Program-made: the position numbers and the translations under genes | Notes under the pieces: model-generated | Databases searched by the model: none | Told to the model about the DNA's origin: nothing | Seen by the model: only the letters and a program-made list of their open reading frames with translations | DNA from: Breviolum minutum Mf 1.05b.01 | Taxonomy: Eukaryota > Sar > Dinophyceae > Suessiales > Symbiodiniaceae | Direction: 5' to 3' | DNA: 64,000 nt | NCBI GenBank assembly: GCA_000507305.1 | Contig: DF240806.1 | Span: 1-64,000 of the forward strand | Shown here: in pieces, positions 51,331 to 63,920 of the stretch | How the letters are laid out: each line of letters opens with the position of its first letter | Numbering within the stretch: the stretch's first letter is position 1

Positions 51331-51929
51331 AATTCTGAAGGTTTTTTCTGGTGGCTCAAGAGTGGTTGATGTTTTTTTCTTACCAAGGCCCTAAACCACC
51401 TGCAACGACTTGATGCTGATGAGGTCTGATAACTTTCGAAATCTGGGCAGCTGGAACCAATAAAAGACAGAAACCTGTGGAAGAAGTTTTAATTCATTTG
51501 GGAAAACTTATCTTTGTGCGTCTAAAATCTAAAAGTAGCCCTGGACATGAAAGTCTTCAGACTCTGAAATGGCCACCTACCGGGAAAAGGGAGGATGCGA
51601 AACATTGATAGGCTGTGGTGTCCGTTGTGGCCCCAAGGGCAGAGAAGGTGCCGTAGCAGCTGATTCGTTTGGTGTCAACATCCAAACGGTCCAGCAATTG
51701 GGTGGGATTGTGATGAGGGTCATTTGATTGCAAAGGCAACACCTTGTGGGAATAGGAACATCTATGATTCCTGAGAGTCAGCCGGACAAAGATAGAGGAT
51801 GAATGATAGATGCGAGTTGTCTTGATTTGTGGTTTCTAGTGTTCATGTGATCCAATGTTTTATTTTTGGGTGGGTCAATGTCCCAGTCCTAATCCTGCAA
51901 GCACATGAGCTCCCCATTCAGCTGGTTGT

Positions 51930-52026
51930 GGGAGTTGTGAAGGCGCAGATGGCCTGTCAACTTGCTGGAAAGAAAGGTTTCAAACCTCAGAAACTTCTGG
52001 GGATGGATGGACATGGGACTGGCTGA
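51930..52026 (+). CDS. possible terminal exon
   Basis: Plus frame KAQMACQLAGKKGFKPQKLL then GMDGHGTG and stop. Basic, protein-like. The antisense frame is also open. Another candidate exon lies at 52723-52796 (LSALAPSGDPEVRKLVREVL), following CCTGCCCAG. Confidence 0.3.
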
Positions 52027-53188
52027 AAAGTTGCCAGTCCCAAAGGGAGAGTCATTTTTATAGCAATGGTTGTTTAGGAGGTGGCCTTTTTGGTCCTTGT
52101 AAGGGGTGTTGTTGGTGGGGTAAACAATCAGAGCTTGGAGCAAGAAGTTGAGAAGTGGTGGTGGTGTGATGTCCAACTAGGTAAGCACCTTAAAACGAGA
52201 AAGGCTTGGAAGCAACAAAATTTATCAGCATGAAGGGTGGCTGAGCAAATGGGATGTCAATGGAAGATACCTTTGACAATTCGGCATCACCTGGAAAGTG
52301 TGAAACCTTCAAAGATCATGCGATAAACTACCAACTGGTTGTGGATTTCGGACTTTGTGTAGTTTTTGTCCATCAACAGTAATCAGATGTACTTCGATTA
52401 GGACACGGAAGCATAGGATCATTGGAACTTGAGGCTTGGTGATGGCCCTGTTGCCGCAGTTCTGGTGCCCAGAAATAGGGGATGGTAGCCTACCAAGATA
52501 GCTTCATGGAATGGTCAGCTCAAAGAACACCTGGTTGGAGTCAAGAAGAGAACCTCGTATGACATCAGGTTTTGGTGATGGTTCTCCCCGAGATACATGG
52601 AAAATGAAAGAGAATGAGTGAAATTGAATGAATACGTAAAATCACATATGTGCAGACATATACTGGTAGGACATGGTATAGGACTCAAGTGTTCTCGATG
52701 GCGCTGGAGAGAGACTGCCCAGGTTGTCCGCCTTGGCCCCTTCTGGAGATCCAGAAGTGCGAAAATTGGTACGAGAGGTCTTGCAGGAGCTACAGGGTAG
52801 CACTGGGATTTGGAGATACGCTATGTTAATAAGATTCATGTAATAAACATGGGGATGTCGTTGCATATGAGATTTCAGTTGCCGCATATTTTTCAAGCAA
52901 TTTTGTCAGAAATTCCATGATGGCAAGACAATCACTGACCACGGCCTCATGTTGAAAGGAGCTAGCGGCTCACCTCCAACTTACATAGAATCAAGCATCA
53001 AGAAAAGTTTAATTGCAGTGTATCACCAATCATGTCCATTAATATTGAGCACATATATAATCAACATATTATAATATTATATATATACATTTAAAGCAAG
53101 AATTGATATATCAAAATTATTTGCTTCGAATATCCTACCACAAAATACATCTATATGAGCAGCCGACAAATTATGATTAGAGTAGTAA

Positions 53189-53310
53189 GAAGTTGCCTTG
53201 AACTTTGGGGCAGCTGACGAAACCTGCATAAGCGATAGGGGACTACTACAAATTGATACCCCAAAATCCATGTTCAGATGAACAGAAACTATGAATTTCT
53301 GATAGGGCTT
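53189..53310 (-). repeat. dispersed repeat E, copy 1 (inverted)
   Basis: On the minus strand this shares ATGGATT.TGGGGTATC, CCCCTATC, and AAAGTTCAAGGCAACTTCT with 62480-62590 (+). Confidence 0.75.
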
Positions 53311-53329
53311 CATTTTCTTTGTTTATTTT

Positions 53330-55200
53330 TAAAGGAAAACAGGCAGGATCTACCGATACTTGCCGATACTAACCGATACTTAGTTTGTATTTTTTTGATT
53401 CCCGGTTAGATTATCCCTAGTGTGGAACTGAGCAAATTTAATTGACCAAGACCAACTGTCATAATAACCATTCTTCTATGTTGAACGAACTCTTTTAGCA
53501 CCATATTAGTCCTAACACTAGCAGCGCTGCCAGCACCAGTAACAGATATAGCCCTAACACTAGAAAAAGAACTTCTATTGCCAGCAGCATGGCCAGACGT
53601 ACCCCTAAAAGCAGCAGCAATAATAACAATAACAATAATGAAATTAACAAGAGCAGCAATAGTTATCCCAGTAACAACAGCAAATCAACAGACTACAGCC
53701 GACAAGCATAACAACATTGGAAAGGATTCGGGGGAATTGAATCCGAGACTTTTTGGATATGGGGTGGTTTTGATGGTTATTTATGATATTTTATATTTTT
53801 AATATTATAATTTAAAAAAATAATTTATATATTTTGATTTATATATTATAGTTTTTGATTATATAACAAATTAAATTAAGCTAAAATATAATTAATCTTA
53901 TATATATTTATATTAATATTGATATTCGAAATATCTAAAATTTATATAATTGATAAAAAACAATTTTAATTATTAATTTTTTCTTGATTAAATAATTTTA
54001 ATTATAATTTATAAAATAATGATATTTTAAGTTAAATAGAATATTAATNNNNNNNNNNNNNNNNNNNNNNNNNNNNNNNNNNNNNNNNNNNNNNNNNNNN
54101 NNNNNNNNNNNNNNNNNNNNNNNNNNNNNNNNNNNNNNNNNNNNNNNNNNNNNNNNNNNNNNNNNNNNNNNNNNNNNNNNNNNNNNNNNNNNNNNNNNNN
54201 NNNNNNNNNNNNNNNNNNNNNNNNNNNNNNNNNNNNNNNNNNNNNNNNNNNNNNNNNNNNNNNNNNNNNNNNNNNNNNNNNNNNNNNNNNNNNNNNNNNN
54301 NNNNNNNNNNNNNATCTTTATTTTAATTTATATTTTTTTAAATATAATATAAGGGTTATTTTAAATTTTTTATTTAAAAAATAATATTTTTGCCAAAAAA
54401 AAATATTTTCGCCGAATTTTCGCAAACTCCATCTTTTTCTTTCGCAGTACATGTTAGTCAAGATTTTTTAAAAAAAAAAAATCTGGATGTAAAATATCCT
54501 TAAATTTTTCCAGGCGTCTAATCCCTCGTCATATTTTATTTTACGGTAGTTGCACCTAAATATTTACAATTTGTTTTAAAATATTAATCCTTACTTACCT
54601 TTATCGTTTAGTTTTAATACAATAAGTCCATAATTTAGGCCACCTACCTTTTAAATAAAAGTCGTTTTTTACCAAGCCTTTATCAAAAGTTTCACCAAAT
54701 TTTCGCAAAAAATCCCCCCAATAATTTACACAAAATCATACATATATTTATAATATATAAATTTTTTACCAAATTTTTCACCAAAAAAAAAAAAATCGCC
54801 ATTTCAAAAAAAAAAATTAAGCCAAAACTATTCACTACATATCCAAAGGCTTATGCAAAAAAAAACCTTTTATAGTCCTTTTGCTCAATTCTCATATATT
54901 ATAAAAATATTAATATAAAATATCACCCCCAAAATCGCCATCGTAAAAATACCATCGCAAAAATACTACCACCACAATATTTCCACCTCAAAAACACCAC
55001 CACTGAAACATCACCACAAAAACAATGCCACCACAAAAACATCACTATAAAATCACCAACAATAAAAGAATACCAGACTGATGATAATTATGGTGATGAT
55101 AATAACGATAACAAAAACAATGATGATAACGATGGCGTTAATGAGCATCATCACAGGATGACGGTTATGATGACGATGATTATGATGATGCTGAAGATCA
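53330..55200. other. extreme AT-rich low-complexity island
   Basis: Composition changes sharply from the flanks: long A/T runs, then CACCA/AAAA-rich text (about 54900-55060). A frame at about 53505-53710 encodes Asn/Ser-rich sequence (SSSNNNNNNNNEINKSS) unlike other exons here. It contains a scaffold gap. No gene assigned. It may be satellite-like sequence, an organelle insert or a misassembled foreign contig. Confidence 0.7.
54049..54313. other. assembly gap (265 N)
   Basis: Run of N. Single ambiguous bases elsewhere: 6005, 19776, 19815 and 47450. Confidence 1.
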
Positions 55201-55212
55201 TGAAGAGGAGGA

Positions 55213-55226
55213 ACTTTATGAAAAGG

Positions 55227-55263
<37 letters not shown>

Positions 55264-55330
55264 CGATGATGATGACGATGATGATGATGACGATGATGAC
55301 GATGATGACGATGATGATGACGACGACGAC
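55213..55330. repeat. GAT/GAC trinucleotide microsatellite
   Basis: About 118 bp of GATGATGAC-type units; apparent poly-His, poly-Ser, poly-Met and Asp frames are artefacts. Confidence 0.95.
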
Positions 55331-56048
55331 AATGATGATTGTGATGATAAGAAAAAGGAGGCCTCTTCTTTACCACAAGCGTCAACAGGCCCCCCCGATC
55401 CCCTTCCACTAAAGCCGATAGACCAGGGACATATCCCAAATGACCCACCCTCATTATCTATCGAAATACTATCGCAACACACCTTAGCACTTTGGTAAAC
55501 AAGGTTTCGGAATTTTTATCAACATATCTCAAATATTCATTTATTTTTAATATTTTGGTTTGTTAAAGGAATTCGGCTAGTTCGTCCGTCTCGTCGACTG
55601 GTTTTCCAGTCCTGATATGTCTTGCAAATTGTGTTCCTCGTGATTCTTACTTTTCTGATTTGGTTGCATATATCCTGAAAATCATTAGGATTTGATTTTT
55701 AAGTTGTCTTGTAATTACGAAAAAAAGCAATTCCTTTTAACTATGACTATCATCTTCGTTTTGTTTTGGCCGTGCTTTCCCAAGAGATGAAAAATCTATA
55801 GATCTGTTAAAAAGAAGTCCCAGAAGCTACCATGAGACAATGCATTCTCAACATGACTCAACCGCAAAAACTCTGTGGCTTTTTTGGGGAGTTCCCCTCA
55901 AACTAGGGGCCCTCAAATCCAGGCCGCGTCCTTTTGAAAGGTGAAAAAATCCAAACACATTTGAGCAATGAAAAAGACCTGGTTGGTTAATGTTGGTTAG
56001 ATTAGATAATATAATATACCAAGTAAGGGATTATACGACCCACTCTTG

Positions 56049-56080
56049 TAAGGATCCCTATTAAACATCCAGCATAATGG
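56049..56080. repeat. dispersed repeat D, copy 2
   Basis: TAAGGATCCCTATTAAACA then TCCAGCATAATGGAA; partner of 51296-51330, same orientation. Confidence 0.6.
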
Positions 56081-56224
56081 AAAGTACGATTTTTTTTTTC
56101 GTGGCTCATTTTGGGACGTATCTCTGCAAGCAAGGAGCTCTGGGTCAATCGTTGCAGATTCAGATGTAAAGTCCACCTCAGAATCATTCCAGTACCCCAC
56201 CTGAAACGCCTGAAAGTCAGCATG

Positions 56225-56400
56225 TCAGCATCTAGAATCCTTGTTTTTATTCCATTTTAAACGGAGATTTTGTTTGAAGGGTGTCTTGGATGGACTGAAA
56301 TGATCCCAAAAATCACGAAGAATCTGTTTGGCATGGTTCTTTCCCGCTCGAGCTTGGTAGAAAGACATACTTTGCCGGGCCATGTTTGCCAGAAAGATTG
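56225..56400 (-). CDS. minus-strand C-terminal exon, unknown protein
   Basis: Minus frame: SIFLANMARQSMSFYQARAG then KNHAKQILRDFWDHFSPSKT and KQNLRLKWNKNKDSRC, then TGA. Basic and helix-rich. Looks like the 3' end of a minus-strand gene whose other exons may lie at 57-59 kb. Confidence 0.45.
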
Positions 56401-57058
56401 ACAATACATCTGCAATGGAGATACATGGCACCCAAGTAGGTTGCATGTTGAACTTGCAGATTTCAACGGAAAACCCAAGCCGATGAAAAATAATGAAAAT
56501 TGAAAAGCACACAACAAAAGTTGATTTGTTCTGGGTACATCTGGGTACTGTATCATCTGTATCTCATTTTTTACGTTGACAAGTCTCACTCCGATATCTC
56601 TGGGTCACCCCCACAGCTCCATTTGGCAGATCACCTCGCATCATCGTGCAGGACATGTTTGCATGGAGAAAGTGTTACCAGTGATGAACACCGTTAAATT
56701 TTCCGAGATCTTATGTTCTTCGGAAAAAAAAAAAAAGCAAACATCACATGGCCATGACAACGGAAAGTCGTTGAGAAGTCACAAGCATGTAGCATGACCG
56801 TCTTTTGAATATGTTTATCTATCCATTTTTATGTGCTTAATTTGTTTGGAACATCAACGCCGTAAAACAAAATGTCAGAATCCAGGCGGTGCGACCACAA
56901 AAGAAGTATACAGAATTAAAACATATGGAAAGAGTCTCAAGTTGAAGTCCAACTTTAAAGAAAAAAAAACGTTTCATGGTTTATGATCTTTTGCTGGCTC
57001 TCAATTTTTGTTGCTTCAAATTTTCGCCACCTCAACAAGAAATGCCTAACCCATCTCA

Positions 57059-57397
57059 ATGGCCACCACATCACCACGCCAGCATCTTGCGGCCTGCCAC
57101 ATGAAAAGGGCTCCGTGGACGCCAAGCCAAGCCTTCCATCAACGCTTCAGTCTCCTGAAGCATCTGAAGCGCCAGTTCGACATGACATTTTGCAACACTG
57201 AACTTTGGTCATCTGTCAAAACCGAAGTTAAACAAAACACACACGGGAAGGGGGCGGCGACTAAAATTTTTGAAAAACAAAAAGAAACACCAGGCAATCG
57301 ACATGAAACGCAGTACCTGGCGATTAATCTCGCCGCCAAATCTAACTTGTTTGTGAGTTTGACCAAGCTGGAAAAGATCATTCCATGGGTTGCCTAA
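57059..57397 (+). CDS. possible plus-strand open frame
   Basis: A 112-codon frame containing RQFDMTFCNTELWSSVKTEV and NRHETQYLAINLAAKSNLFV up to a stop. A second plus frame and a minus frame are also partly open. It sits among minus-strand exons and is not well supported. Confidence 0.25.
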   Translation: MATTSPRQHLAACHMKRAPWTPSQAFHQRFSLLKHLKRQFDMTFCNTELWSSVKTEVKQNTHGKGAATKIFEKQKETPGNRHETQYLAINLAAKSNLFVSLTKLEKIIPWVA

Positions 57398-57561
57398 GTT
57401 ACCCAAACATGGGCATTGAGATTTATCTGCATCTGGTCAAATTATTCATGTTTGTAAGGCGCATGTGTTTGCTTTCTCAATTGGTGGCGCCGAAATATAT
57501 TAAGGACACTGGCAATAGTCTGACGTGCGCATGAGTAGTGCCACAATAAAATCAAACAAAC

Positions 57562-57676
57562 CGTGTCCAAAATTGTCATAGGCAATCCCTCTCAGCACGT
57601 TTGGTAGCATGTCAGCACTCTGCGGTTTGACGTTCCATCCCCAGTCTCCCGCTGTTCTCGGCGCATCTTTTGCGCC
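57562..57676 (-). CDS. minus-strand exon, unknown protein
   Basis: Acceptor CTTGCGCAG, donor GTTTGT; 115 nt. Reads GAKDAPRTAGDWGWNVKPQS then ADMLPNVLRGIAYDNFGH. Strong protein-like composition, splice-bounded. Family not recognised. Confidence 0.5.
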
Positions 57677-57842
57677 CTGCGCAAGCAAAGAACAAAATGA
57701 CAAGGCAACAACAGCATTTGACGTGGTAGTTGGATGTAAGTCATCCCTTCATGTTGCAATGTTCCCACACAAGTAGCAACTGGATTTTGCTTCCAGTCAG
57801 GTTTACTGTGATCAGCTCAAAGTGATGAAATCAGGTGAATCC

Positions 57843-58071
57843 TCAGTGCCTAATGATATTGACAACCAATCGTTGATTTGTGGGTTTTCCCATGGCTTTC
57901 CCCACATCGTTGGACCCAACAGAGTAAGATGCACACCAGAAGTCCGCAGAGAACTTCTTTGGCGGTGGAAGACCTTGCCGATTCACAGGGGATGACTCCG
58001 GGATGACTGGTGAAGGATGACATGACCCAAATGCATCCTTTAAAAAGAAGATCATTGGTCCATGCAACAAA
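57843..58071 (-). CDS. minus-strand exon candidate
   Basis: Minus frame: DAFGSCHPSPVIPESSPVNR then FSADFWCASYSVGSNDVGKA and a stop after LVVNIIRH. Another minus frame is also open. Possible C-terminal exon of a minus-strand gene. Confidence 0.35.
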
Positions 58072-58176
58072 ACCTATTCTAGATTCATAAATGGAACTGC
58101 TTGCTTCTGGAATTGAGGCCAACTTGTACCAAATCTCTATCTAAATGATAGACGTCTCCCAGTTATTGCTGAGAAA

Positions 58177-58447
<271 letters not shown>

Positions 58448-58888
58448 CCTGCCACCCGAAACCCTCCAGCCAGACACAGTGGCGCCTTTTTTTTGAGGTG
58501 GTAGGTCCTTGGCAGATCCGCTTTGGGCCTGGCCGACAAGATCCCGAGAGAATTGCAAGCGTCGGCTTTACCGCCAGATCTTTTGGGAAATTGATGAAAA
58601 TAGAAGGTTTTTACACAGCACTGTAGGGTGCCAAATACGAGTAAAATCATCCCTCTATGCATGTATCTGTTTGAACACATCGGTTCAGGGCACTGTTCCA
58701 TGAAATCCTGGTTGGTACAGGGGATTCACAATCATCCCCGTGGCATTGGGGATGAATGGAGTACTATGATCCCACAGAATCCGAACAACCAGCTTTTTTT
58801 CACTGCGCAAATATATTCCCTTCCCAACAATTTCCAAAGACACATCATCCATCACCATTCTCTGAAAACATCCCAAAAAAACACAAGC

Positions 58889-59091
58889 CAGCAAAAGCTA
58901 CAAAGCCGTGTCGTGATTCTGCTGTTTCCGCCAACTCGAGGGGCCCCGAAAGAAGCGGAAGCGGATTCGAGTTGATCGAGTTTATCCGCAACTCCACCAA
59001 CCACCAACCCCCTGGCCTCAAGACCAAGGTTTCATCAAAGCTTTCAGTGGGTAAACCCTGTGCAAAGAGGCGGCGGAAGAGGCTAACCAAA
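58889..59091 (-). CDS. minus-strand exon, unknown protein
   Basis: Acceptor TTTGTGCAG, apparent GC donor after TTTTGCTG. Reads SLFRRLFAQGLPTESFDETL then VLRPGGWWLVELRINSINSN and LELAETAESRHGFVAFA. A plus frame of 119 codons overlaps (58756-59115) and cannot be fully excluded, but the splice sites favour minus. Confidence 0.45.
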
Positions 59092-59333
59092 CTGCACAAA
59101 CCAACCTGGAACTGAAGCTATGACTCTTTACTGCCCTTCGACAAAAATCACAAAGATCAAAGCAGTGCGAGTTGGCTAAGGTAAAAAACATACTCAATCT
59201 GATTATACTGCCTGGACAATTGGCTCATAATCAATGATCCCCACAAAGATAGATACTGTAGTACAAGGCTCTTGGTGACACGAACAGCCAGAATTGCTTC
59301 ACCACACACTTGAAATGAACATAGTCACGGCAC

Positions 59334-59441
59334 CTTTGAGTTCTTCGTCACATCGGTAACGCGCAGTTCCCAGCGAGTGTCTTCTGCCAATGGCTGGCAA
59401 AACCTCACCGAATTTGACTCAGGACGCTGTGGTGACCATTC
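59334..59441 (-). CDS. minus-strand exon, unknown protein
   Basis: Acceptor AAATTTCAG, donor GTGCCG; 36 codons in phase 0. Reads EWSPQRPESNSVRFCQPLAE then DTRWELRVTDVTKNSK. Probably upstream of the 58889-59091 exon, though phases do not join directly. Confidence 0.5.
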
Positions 59442-59753
59442 CTGAAATTTGGTTACCGGATGAATTTGTACAGTATCTTGTTGTGCCATGCTTATGATAC
59501 GGTGTATCAATCCAATGATGAAAAAAGGATCTTAAAATGATACGTATTTAGCGTATTTAGCCATAATGTATCATAGTTGGTAGTTGAGTTCGTGGCTGGT
59601 GATGGCTGGTGTATGTGTTTTGTTATTTCAATATCTGGTGCAGATACTGTGTTATGCAATACCATGCATACCCCGGCTATAGATTATAATTCCAAGCATT
59701 TGATATCATCAGTGCTTTGTAGCAAGATCAATCGAAGGGAGGATACCCTTGTT

Positions 59754-59857
59754 ACACCCTGGAAAATTAGCGTGGAACCCAGAAATGGAGACTTGGAAGA
59801 TGAATTTCCTTTTTAATTGGCTGATGTTTTAGGTTCCATGTTAATTTTCCGGGGTGT
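59754..59857. mobile_element. introner/MITE-like element B2
   Basis: Left ACACCCTGGAAAATTAGCGT..GGAAC pairs with right GTTCC..GTTAATTTTCCGGGGTGT over about 24 nt. On the minus strand the interior reads AAAAAGGAAATTCATCTTCC. Confidence 0.85.
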
Positions 59858-60275
59858 CAAACCAAAACCGAAAACAGCACCTAATACATCAGGATACATC
59901 ATTCTCGATCAAACCTATTGCCTGTTCCTCACTTTGCACAAGTACTGTAGATGTCGCATCCAAAAAGGCCTTTTGTCATATCATCTGACCATATCCTATG
60001 GATATCATACTCTTCAAAACCCACCCCTTCAAAATGTAAAACGTCTAGCATCTTCTGGCCACACATATCTTATTTTTGGTGCGATGCATAAAATTCATGG
60101 AGCTCCAGTGTGTCCCGAAACTCCCAAAATCTGTGAAAACTGCAATCCATCATAAATCCTGGAATTTCCAGCACAGCCACGGGCAATAGATATCCTGTAT
60201 ATTTTTTTGTTTGGGGGGGTGGGTGGGAATGTCAACCCAAATGACTAATCTTCTCACAATAGAAGAAACAATGAC

Positions 60276-60451
60276 AAATAAGTCGGGGAAGTCTGGGCAA
60301 GGAAAGCTCCAAAACTAGGGCTCCAGGCTCCTGGAAGAGTGGTAGATTCCCACCCACTGGAACATCTTCCCGTAGAATCTGATGTGCCAGGCCGGCAAGT
60401 TGAGCATCATCGGCCATCAACCCAATCATCCTCATCATCTTCGTCATCCTC
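60276..60451 (-). CDS. minus-strand exon, unknown protein
   Basis: Acceptor TACTGTGAG, donor GTCATT. Reads MIGLMADDAQLAGLAHQILR then EDVPVGGNLPLFQEPGALVL and ELSLPRLPRLI. Strongly protein-like. Likely in the same gene as 59334-59441. Confidence 0.5.
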
Positions 60452-60682
60452 CTCACAGTAATAAGAAAACTACCAAAAAACATATAAAAGCAACAAAAAG
60501 AAGAAGAATCATCCTGATCATAATCATGCTTCCATCTGCCTCCGTGTCAATATTATCTGTTCAGAATGATTCAGATATATACATACATATGTACGTATAA
60601 TTATATATAATCATCTAATTACGTATATATATATATATCACCCATATATTGAAATATATTCAAATGCAATATATTCACAACC

Positions 60683-60805
60683 CCATCAAGTTGCTGCGGG
60701 CGCCTCATTGTCCATTCCCGGGCCGCCAGCAAAGATCGCATCCCAAATCCTCGGCAAAAAACACCGAAGGAGATGGAAATTTCGCGGCCATAGGCCATCC
60801 TCAGG
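60683..60805 (-). CDS. minus-strand terminal exon candidate
   Basis: After an AACCTGAG acceptor the minus frame reads DGLWPRNFHLLRCFLPRIWD then AIFAGGPGMDNEAPAAT and stop. Would mark the end of a second minus-strand gene coming from the right. A plus frame is also open. Confidence 0.35.
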
Positions 60806-60999
60806 TTTGGTAGCTGTGTAATAGAGACTATAAACTCATATAGAATCTATAATATATAAACTAGTGTGCCTCTATGCCGGAGGTCTCAACCTTGTGTTCC
60901 AAACTTGATACCAGTGGTCCTCCTACTCCTGGAAATCCGTTCCTGTGCAAAAGAAGAGATGTCCATTACTATGTTGGCTTACGGTAGTGCAATAAGCAC

Positions 61000-62475
61000 T
61001 AATAGCCACCAAGCTTGCTTTTCACCATCCGCATCCCTGTTTGAAACTTAAGCTCCCTTGCTTCTGTTTCGGCTTCCCCTTCCGAAATTCTTCCAATTGC
61101 ACGCCTTGGGCCAATGTGCCGTGATGATCCGTGATGGACAATGATTGGATCCATCATGGATCCAAGTCATCTAGCGATAGTTCTTGAGATGTCAAGGTAA
61201 TGATTGGACCACAACATAAATACATATGAATACCCTCCAAGAAATGTACAGTACATAATTATGAGAGGACAGTAGTAATACAATAGTCAATGTTGGCAAT
61301 TGCCCAGCCTGCGTGATAGTAAAATTGCCAAACCCCTTGTGGGTTTGGACCATGCAATCTTTATCTATGTTTCAAGAGATGTGTTTTCCAATTCTGGTGC
61401 TACAAAACCATGAGGCGGCCAGGACCTTAGGACCTTGCGAACTGCATGGGCATCATCCTTGAAATGAAAGGATGGATGGTAGAACCTCAGGGTAGATGTC
61501 CACGAAGCACCCTACCACCAAGTTGTCTTGACGATCAAGTCTGTGGAGACCAAATGTTGTGGAAAATATGGTGAACACATGGGAAAACAACTGTTTCAGC
61601 TGTAAAGATATCAACTCTACTTGTACTGACTGATACCTTCTACTTCAAATCTACAGTCTATACATAGTCTTCATTTATTATCTTAGTGGATGGCTGAAGA
61701 AACGTTGCTGGCAATCTAGTACTGATATTCTACCAAGACCTGGCCAACCATCGAAGAAATCCGGCGCTTCAGCACTAAGCTCCGCACGCAGCCTGACGTT
61801 GATTTGCGACGAAGGTTGGTCTTCTATCATGCTTTTCTTTCGCCATCATCTTCTTCACCATCATCGATACATTTTCATGGTCATTTTTTGATCATCCTCA
61901 ACATCGTAATTTGAAGAACTATAGCAATATCAATAATACATCAGCATCACCATGAAGCCAAAAAAACACATTGAACCTATGACAAATTGCGCCTCAAAAT
62001 CACCTAGAAATTCCCCAGTCAGTCTGAAGGAGTCTCCTGAAGGAACCCAATACCTGAGGTCATTCTTGTCCCTGGTACTGTTGATGGATGAAATTCTGCA
62101 CCAGTTGATATGGTACAGTAAATATATGACTCATGATTTACTGGGATTTATAGTTTTATACATCTCAGGTGGTTTTTGGATTTTCTTTCATCAACATTAT
62201 TTCTCCATCAATTATGTACATGTGTGTGTGTGTGAGTTCCTCCATATTGTTTCCCTTTCCAAGCTTCTCTGGGTCAGGTGAATCAAAAAGCTTCTTCACA
62301 TGAAATCCTTACAGTTGATGACAAATTACCACAAACAAATTGGCATGGCAAAAAAAATCCTGGTCAAATCATGCGATGTTTACCCTCTCAAAATGGTGCA
62401 AAATTTCAGCCCATCAAACTGCAACAGGTAGAATATATGAGGAAAATGCCATGACCAAATGTGGAGGGTCCCCTA
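61000..62475. other. little coding seen
   Basis: One plus-strand candidate at about 61725-61817 (WPTIEEIRRFSTKLRTQPDV) ends at GTTGGT. The remainder is AT-rich, with CATCATCTTC-type low complexity near 61850-61890. Confidence 0.3.
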
Positions 62476-62479
62476 TCCT

Positions 62480-62590
62480 ATCGGTGTTGGTGGTTTTGAA
62501 TATGGATTATGGGGTATCGGTTTTGGGGGATTCCCCTATCAGTTATGAAGGTTCCCTGAGCCGCTTCAAAGTTCAAGGCAACTTCTTATT
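62480..62590 (+). repeat. dispersed repeat E, copy 2
   Basis: ATATGGATTATGGGGTATCG ... TTCCCCTATCAGTTATG ... CAAAGTTCAAGGCAACTTCT; inverted partner of 53189-53310. Confidence 0.75.
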
Positions 62591-62624
62591 CTGTTCTTCC
62601 ACTAATTGTGTCAGCTTACACATC

Positions 62625-62666
62625 ATGGTAATGGTCATGGAAATGGTAATGGTAATGGTCATGGTA
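62625..62666. repeat. ATGGTA/ATGGTC hexamer tandem repeat
   Basis: About seven units of ATGGTAATGGTCATGGAA-type sequence immediately after repeat E copy 2. Confidence 0.8.
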
Positions 62667-62889
62667 TACCCTGGAATATCTACCCATTCGTAACTTGAAC
62701 ATGGCGTTTCCTGGACAAATCCCACCTTTCCCAACTTTCCGCTGCCCGAAAGGCCGGCCTTCCCTTTGGGATCCAAGTCATGTTTGCGACACCTTGGACC
62801 TTTTTGTACCTGGCGATTGGGGTAAACACACAGAAACGGTATGACTCGTGACATACTCATGACGCATACTCTCCTGACGTACTCATGAT

Positions 62890-63079
62890 GTACTCCATGA
62901 CTCATGACCCAATGCCTACCGCAAAGAACAGGAAATGCAAGAGGAATACTTCAGATGGATTAGATGAAACTCCCGAGAGCAGGCCAGGAGCACCCAATCT
63001 GAAGAAAGGAGATCCGTTTCATCAATGGTATCTCAGCATTCGCAGCCCAACGGAAGTGGGAGGCATCCAAAACATCTGA
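62890..63079 (+). CDS. possible terminal exon
   Basis: Plus frame NRKCKRNTSDGLDETPESRP then GAPNLKKGDPFHQWYLSIRS and stop after GGIQNI. Protein-like, but it lies in a minus-dominated segment and part of the minus strand is also open. Confidence 0.3.
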
Positions 63080-63689
63080 TAAAATAAATCTCCATTTGCA
63101 CGGAAAATTGCCATCAAGGTCCGTCCTAGAAATCCTGTTTCAGTTGGATAACAAACATCTGCTTCTTTGATTGCACTCAAATGTGGCAGCAAAGAGTCCA
63201 ATGGTAGTAGTTTTCTTCAAATCTACACTCAAATCTCAAATGGTCTAGGAGAACAACTACCTCAAACGCCCTGTAAATCATGGATTTTGTTCCAGGCTCA
63301 ACTGAGGTGTGTTTTTTTTGTAGGAGTATGTCGTGATTTTACCAAGCTGACCAAAAATAAATCACCAACAAACGTTCAGAGAATCAAAAAATCTTCGGTC
63401 AGTCTGCTGAAAAGCAATTGATCATTCATGTGAATGAAGAACCTTCTAGCAAGATCACCAATCCACAGCCCAAAAATCGGCTTAAATTGAAAAGTTCAGC
63501 TGCAGGGTCCACTGGGCCTTCCTGCCGGGAGTTTCAGTAAACTCCAACCATTCCTGCCGTTGTTGGGCGGCTCCCGTGAATGCAAATCTCAAGGAATCCT
63601 TTAGCCTTTAGCCTCAAAATTGGAAGGAGACTTAGGATTCAAACATACTGTAATACGTAGAATACTATAGATATTTCGAAGATATTCCG

Positions 63690-63920
63690 AGATAAAAAGC
63701 TATCAAAAGGGCATGCCAGAAGCATGCAAAGCATGGGGTTCGAGAATACAGCTTCTTGATTGAGATATTCATTAAACCTTTTGATACATTGCCATCGCTT
63801 CTTTCCTCTATCAACCGCAACCCACAAGGTCTGCCCCAGTGCCTCATGTGGAATCTTTTGGAAGTCCACGATTTCTTCCGCCTTCCTGTGGGCTTCGTTT
63901 CTCTTAAAGAGACAATACAC
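63690..63920 (-). CDS. minus-strand exon candidate
   Basis: Minus frame: EAHRKAEEIVDFQKIPHEAL then GQTLWVAVDRGKKRWQCIKR and FNEYLNQEAVFSNPMLC. A plus frame overlaps. Consistent with minus-strand transcription at the right end of the window. Confidence 0.35.

Noticed and set aside
55053..55482. His-rich and Ser-rich frames of 84-133 codons
   Set aside because: Artefacts of the GAT/GAC repeat at the edge of the AT-rich island.
12980..56400. Recurrent CATGTTTGGCAGAAAG-like words (12987, 14677, 56379)
   Set aside because: Matches are short and imperfect with unrelated flanks; not enough for a repeat family.
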